A DNA stretch of 64,000 nt, from the NCBI RefSeq assembly GCF_002901445.1, contig NZ_PPPD01000002.1, positions 372,001 to 436,000 of the forward strand, read 5' to 3'. The stretch is from Deinococcus koreensis (GTDB lineage Bacteria; Deinococcota; Deinococci; Deinococcales; Deinococcaceae). Both the position numbers and the translations under genes were made by a program. The notes under the pieces were generated by a model, which worked only from the letters and a program-made list of their open reading frames with translations, did not search any database and had not been told where the DNA came from. This document shows positions 60,690 to 64,000 of this stretch, piece after piece (positions within the stretch are counted from its first letter, which is position 1; the number at the start of each line of letters is the position of its first letter).

Positions 60690-61711
60690 GGCTGGCCAGA
60701 GCCGGCGAGCCGCTCGGCATACTGCCGCTCGTAATACTCGCGGAATTCGCCCGAACGGATGGGCTCCCACCACGCCTGATTCGCCGCGTACCAGCGGGCC
60801 GCCTCGGCGACCGCCTGCCGGGGGTCGTACTTCGGCTCCCAGCCCAGGGCGCGCAGCTTGTCCACGTTCATGGAGTACCGCCGGTCGTGGCCGGGGCGGT
60901 CGGTGACGTGACGAACCAGACTGTGATCCTTGCCCAGCGTCTCCAGCACGATGTCCACCATCTCCAGGTTGGTCATCTCGCGTCCGGTGCCCACGTTGTA
61001 GACCTGCCCGATCTCCCCTTTCAGGAGGACGGTCTCGATGCCGGTGCAGTGGTCGTACACGTGGGCATAGTCGCGCATCTGCAGGCCGTCGCCGTACACC
61101 GGAATGGGCTCGTTCAGGATCGCGTTGGTGCTGAACAGCGGCACGGCCTTTTCCGGGTACTGGTACGGCCCGACATTGTTGGCCCCGCGCGTGATGGTCA
61201 CGGGCAGGCCGTAGGTGATGGCATAGGCCTGCACGAGCTGATCGGCCGCGGCCTTGCTGGCGGCATACGGGCTGCGGGGAGACAGTTCGTCGGTCTCCAC
61301 GCTCTGGTGCCCGTCGCGGATGTGCCCGTAGACTTCATCGGTGCTGATGTGATGCAGGCGGATGCCCAGTTCGCGGGCCACCTCCAGCAGCACGTGGGTG
61401 CCGCGCACGTTGGTGTCCGTGAACACCAGTGGCCCCAGGATGCTCTGATCCACGTGGGTCTCGGCCGCGAAGTTGACGATCAGCTGGGTGCCCTGCTCCT
61501 GGCAGGTGCGGCGCACCAGATCCTGATCGCCGATATCGCCGACGACCAGCGAGAGCCTGGGCGAGTCCCAGAGATCCTGCAGGTTTTCCCTGCGGCCGGC
61601 GTAAGTCAGCTTGTCGTACACGACGACCCGGTCTTCCGGATGCTGCTCCAGCCAGTACCGAACGAAGTTGCTGCCGATGAAGCCGCAGCCTCCGGTGACC
61701 AGTATGTTCAT
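60686..61711 (-). CDS. rfbB: dTDP-glucose 4,6-dehydratase
   Basis: RmlB, 341 aa. [56 protein letters not shown] (catalytic Tyr-Lys) and [16 protein letters not shown] are all standard. It converts dTDP-glucose to the 4-keto-6-deoxy form in the rhamnose pathway. ATGA overlap with the kinase gene. Confidence 0.95.
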   Translation of the reverse strand: MNILVTGGCGFIGSNFVRYWLEQHPEDRVVVYDKLTYAGRRENLQDLWDSPRLSLVVGDIGDQDLVRRTCQEQGTQLIVNFAAETHVDQSILGPLVFTDTNVRGTHVLLEVARELGIRLHHISTDEVYGHIRDGHQSVETDELSPRSPYAASKAAADQLVQAYAITYGLPVTITRGANNVGPYQYPEKAVPLFSTNAILNEPIPVYGDGLQMRDYAHVYDHCTGIETVLLKGEIGQVYNVGTGREMTNLEMVDIVLETLGKDHSLVRHVTDRPGHDRRYSMNVDKLRALGWEPKYDPRQAVAEAARWYAANQAWWEPIRSGEFREYYERQYAERLAGSGQP

Positions 61712-63366
61712 GCGCCTACCCCTTCCCTTGGGGAGTACGTGTAGGAATACCCGTACCCCTTGCCCTCGCGGGCGTCCGATTTATTGATGACGAAGCCCAA
61801 CACATTCAGGCCCGCGCGCTCGGCCCGGCGCATCGCGCTCCGCACCGCCTGTGCGTTCGTGCGACCATACTCGGTCACCATCAGCACGGCGTCGGCGTGC
61901 GCGCCCAGCACCAGACCGTCGGCCAGCGCCAGGAGCGGCGCACTGTCGAGCAGCACGATATCGTATCTCTCACTCCAGAGCTTCAGCGCACGGGACACGT
62001 CGGCCTGATTGAACACGGCCAGACTGTCGTGCACGCTCAGGCCCGCCGGCAGCATGTCCACGTTCTCCTCAACCTGCAGCACCTGAACATTCTCCGGGCT
62101 CAGCAACGCCTCGCGGGTGGTTCGTACGCCGCCGATGCCGCTGAGCTGGTGCCACTGGCCCCCCTCGTCGTACTTCTTCCAGACGGCGGCCTGGGTGCCG
62201 CGCCTCAGATCGGCGTCGATGATCAGCACCCGCTGGCCGCTGGAGGCGAAGCCGTCGGCCAGCGTGGCGGTCAGGCTGCTCTTGCCCTCGCCGGGCGCCG
62301 TGCTGGAGATCATGACCACCGCATGCGGCTTGCCGGCCAGACTGGACATCAGGTTGACCCGCAGGAAGCCGATGGCCTCGTAGAGCCCCGCCTGCCGGGC
62401 AGCCCGCACGATGCCCGACAGCACGATGTCGCGCTGACGCAGGCGCGGAATCACGGCCAGGGTCGGGGCGTTCTGGGCGAGCAGATCGTCCTCGCTGCGG
62501 ATGGTGCGGTCGAGCAGGGTGAGCAGTGAGGCCACCCCGGTCGCCAGCAGCAGGCCCAGCAACCCGGCCAGCACGCTGTTCCGCAGGGGCTTGGGAGCCA
62601 CCGGGCGCAGCGGCTCGACGGCGCTGGACAGCGGGCTGAGGATGCCGGCCACTGAGTCCTCCAGCAGCGTCACCTGGGTCAGGTTGCCCTGGATGTTGGC
62701 CCGACGGGCGATCAGGGTCTGGCGCTCGACGTTCGTGCCCTGGGCAGTGGCCGCGCTCAGCTGGGAATCGACCTGGGCCAGCTGGGCCCGGAAGCCGGCC
62801 TGCGCGCGGCGGACATTCTCCAGCGCCCGGCTGCGATCCCAATTGAGCAGCGCGGCGCTGCCCAGGTCAGCAAGAGCCTGTGCGGCCTTCGCGGTGCGGG
62901 CCCGCGCCCGGATGGAATAGATGCCGTTCCCTCCCCCATCGAGCCGGGAGGTCAGCGTGACGGTGCGGAGGCGCTGCTCCCGCAGTTCCTGCGTGATCCG
63001 CGCTGAGAGGCGCGCCTTCTCCGCCGGCTCGATATCCGGCGAACGCCCGATCGAGGCGATCAGCGGCGTGATCACCTGGGTGCTGAGAAGCGCCTGAGGC
63101 ACGGCTCCCTCGGGCAGCGGGGGCGCCTTGATCAGGGCCGTGCCCAGCGCGGCGTCCTGGCTCTGGTTGTTCGAGGCGATCAGGCTGGCACTGGACTCGT
63201 AGACGGTCGGCTGTGCCCGCGACCACAGGAAGGTGCCCAGGGCCAGCAGAAGGGCAGTGCCGAGGATCCAGGGCAGCCGCCGCTGGATGCCGCGCCACAA
63301 CAGGCTCAGATCGATTTCCTGCTCGTTCACAACGGGGTCGCCCGGGTCTGGAAAGGTGCGCTGCAT
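61708..63366 (-). CDS. polysaccharide co-polymerase/BY-kinase (Wzz-Wzc type)
   Basis: 552 aa. An N-terminal Wzz domain lies between two spans ([17 protein letters not shown] at about 35-50 and [17 protein letters not shown] near 265-285). The C-terminal bacterial tyrosine-kinase domain has Walker [19 protein letters not shown], Walker A' [11 protein letters not shown], Walker [17 protein letters not shown] and a short Tyr-rich tail (YGYSYTYS) for autophosphorylation. It controls chain length and export. It is the first gene of the minus-strand operon; a TATGAT box lies 24 nt upstream. Confidence 0.93.
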   Translation of the reverse strand: MQRTFPDPGDPVVNEQEIDLSLLWRGIQRRLPWILGTALLLALGTFLWSRAQPTVYESSASLIASNNQSQDAALGTALIKAPPLPEGAVPQALLSTQVITPLIASIGRSPDIEPAEKARLSARITQELREQRLRTVTLTSRLDGGGNGIYSIRARARTAKAAQALADLGSAALLNWDRSRALENVRRAQAGFRAQLAQVDSQLSAATAQGTNVERQTLIARRANIQGNLTQVTLLEDSVAGILSPLSSAVEPLRPVAPKPLRNSVLAGLLGLLLATGVASLLTLLDRTIRSEDDLLAQNAPTLAVIPRLRQRDIVLSGIVRAARQAGLYEAIGFLRVNLMSSLAGKPHAVVMISSTAPGEGKSSLTATLADGFASSGQRVLIIDADLRRGTQAAVWKKYDEGGQWHQLSGIGGVRTTREALLSPENVQVLQVEENVDMLPAGLSVHDSLAVFNQADVSRALKLWSERYDIVLLDSAPLLALADGLVLGAHADAVLMVTEYGRTNAQAVRSAMRRAERAGLNVLGFVINKSDAREGKGYGYSYTYSPREGVGA

Positions 63367-63390
63367 GGGCCGAGGTTCATCATCCTGGGG

Positions 63391-63396
63391 ATCATA
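63391..63396 (-). promoter_or_regulatory. -10 box TATGAT of the polysaccharide operon
   Basis: Read on the minus strand, TATGAT lies 24 nt before the ATG at 63366. No good -35 hexamer is seen, but the box itself is near consensus and nothing else in the gap looks like a promoter. Confidence 0.5.
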
Positions 63397-63486
63397 ACGT
63401 AGATTTCATGAATGGCGCCCCTCACGCGGGATTTTCCGTGGGGAAGCCGGCGACCTGAACGCGTGGCCCCCAACCCCGGCAAAGAA

Positions 63487-63516
63487 AAGGGGCACAGGCT
63501 CTCACCTGTGCCCCTT
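63487..63516 (-). terminator. intrinsic terminator of the HU gene
   Basis: A perfect 12-bp stem (AAGGGGCACAGG and its complement) with a 6-nt loop, followed on the minus strand by TTCTTT. It lies 17 nt after the HU stop and insulates the polysaccharide operon from read-through. Confidence 0.9.
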
Positions 63517-63532
63517 CACCAAGAGACCTCGC

Positions 63533-63907
63533 TTAGAGCGTGCCCTTCAGGGTGCTGGCGACCTTGAAGGCCACCTTCTTGCCGGCGGGAATCTGGATCT
63601 TCTCGCTGGTGCCGGGGCGCACGCCGGTGCGGGCGGCGGTGGCCTTGACGCTCAGGGTGCCCAGGCCGGGCAGGCCGACGCTCTGGCCACCACGCACGGC
63701 GCCGACCACGGCGTCCAGCATGGCGCTGACAGCTTCCTCGCTCTGCTTCTTGGTCAGGCCGGTCTTGTCGGCGACCATTTCCACGAGCTGGGTCTTGGCC
63801 ACCTTGGAGCTGGCGGCCGGAGCCTTGGCCGCACTCTTGGCGGCGGGCTTGGCAGCAGCTTTGGCGGCGGGCTTCTTGGCGGGGGCCTTCGTTGACTTTT
63901 TGGTCAT
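63533..63907 (-). CDS. hup: HU-family DNA-binding protein with Lys/Ala-rich N-terminal extension
   Basis: Nucleoid protein of 124 aa. The first 37 residues are Lys/Ala/Pro-rich ([20 protein letters not shown]), as in Deinococcus HU; the HU fold follows: [54 protein letters not shown]. It bends and compacts DNA. ATG at 63907; one at 63919 would add four residues. No good ribosome site; CATGCT ends 7 nt before 63907, so the mRNA may be leaderless. Confidence 0.95.
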   Translation of the reverse strand: MTKKSTKAPAKKPAAKAAAKPAAKSAAKAPAASSKVAKTQLVEMVADKTGLTKKQSEEAVSAMLDAVVGAVRGGQSVGLPGLGTLSVKATAARTGVRPGTSEKIQIPAGKKVAFKVASTLKGTL

Positions 63908-64000
63908 GGTGAGCAGCATGACATATCCAGGCGCGCTTGGGAAGGGGGTCTGTGCCCAGGAACGCCCTCCAGCACAGAGATACAGGGATGGTTAAAAATC

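Noticed and set aside
63900..63935. Partial match to the Deinococcus radiation/desiccation motif near the HU start
   Set aside because: Only one half-site-like TATGTCAT is present; the palindromic second half is missing.

Overview
The window looks like chromosome or megaplasmid DNA from a Deinococcus species. The evidence is the high G+C content, an HU protein with a Lys/Ala/Pro-rich N-terminal extension, a proton-pumping rhodopsin with the xanthorhodopsin-type glycine window, a type III PKS-methyltransferase-monooxygenase trio, and many genes whose start codon lies 6-8 nt after a TANNNT -10 box (leaderless mRNAs, common in Deinococcus). The assignment is inference; no rRNA is present.

Layout. 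1-4853: a polyol (mannitol/sorbitol-type) uptake and oxidation operon on the minus strand (solute-binding protein, a 16-bp stem-loop, two permeases, polyol dehydrogenase cut by the window edge), divergent from a LacI repressor with a palindromic operator between them. 4949-7385: an MFS carrier and an acyl-CoA-dehydrogenase-like flavoprotein. 7496-12499: a secondary-metabolite locus with type III PKS, methyltransferase, FAD monooxygenase, a GT1-like glycosyltransferase and a convergent CrtO-like (glycosyl-carotenoid acyltransferase-type) membrane protein. 12556-14454: an orphan MacB/FtsX-like permease with a five-codon leaderless leader, and a P-loop kinase. 14519-16803: a copper-handling run (DUF2946, YcnI-like, CopC, CopD). 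17156-22639: a TetR-controlled operon (TetR, P450, TVP38-like membrane protein), then a lipoprotein haloalkane-dehalogenase-like hydrolase and a 14-TM MFS exporter. 22786-26802: a small hypothetical gene and a four-GAF GGDEF-EAL protein. 27438-31779: GH38 alpha-mannosidase and a sorbosone-dehydrogenase-like lipoprotein. 32174-33386: rhodopsin plus a small two-TM protein. 33540-34388: a GT2 enzyme. 34496-35567: a complete IS630-type element with inverted repeats, TA duplication and a frame break at an A8 run. 35857-43853: a TetR gene and a tripartite RND efflux operon with two tandem TolC-family genes.

43900-63366: a surface-polysaccharide locus. A 15-gene minus-strand chain (63366 down to 46243), mostly joined by ATGA overlaps, encodes a Wzz/BY-kinase, dTDP-rhamnose enzymes (RmlB, A, C and a short RmlD-like protein at the far end), a flippase, a polymerase, two GT2 enzymes, the three UDP-L-FucNAc enzymes, WbuB, an epimerase/sugar-transferase fusion and a CapD/WbpM-type 4,6-dehydratase. 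It is met head-on by a plus-strand O-antigen-ligase-like gene and a two-domain secreted/anchored protein. The flippase, polymerase, two GTs and the two convergent genes are strikingly A/T-rich, so the strain-specific core was probably acquired and sits inside native flanks. 63487-63907: HU gene with a strong intrinsic terminator.

In working terms the window supplies sugar uptake and trimming, light-driven proton pumping, metal and drug export, cyclic-di-GMP signalling and a full Wzx/Wzy-type glycan pathway.
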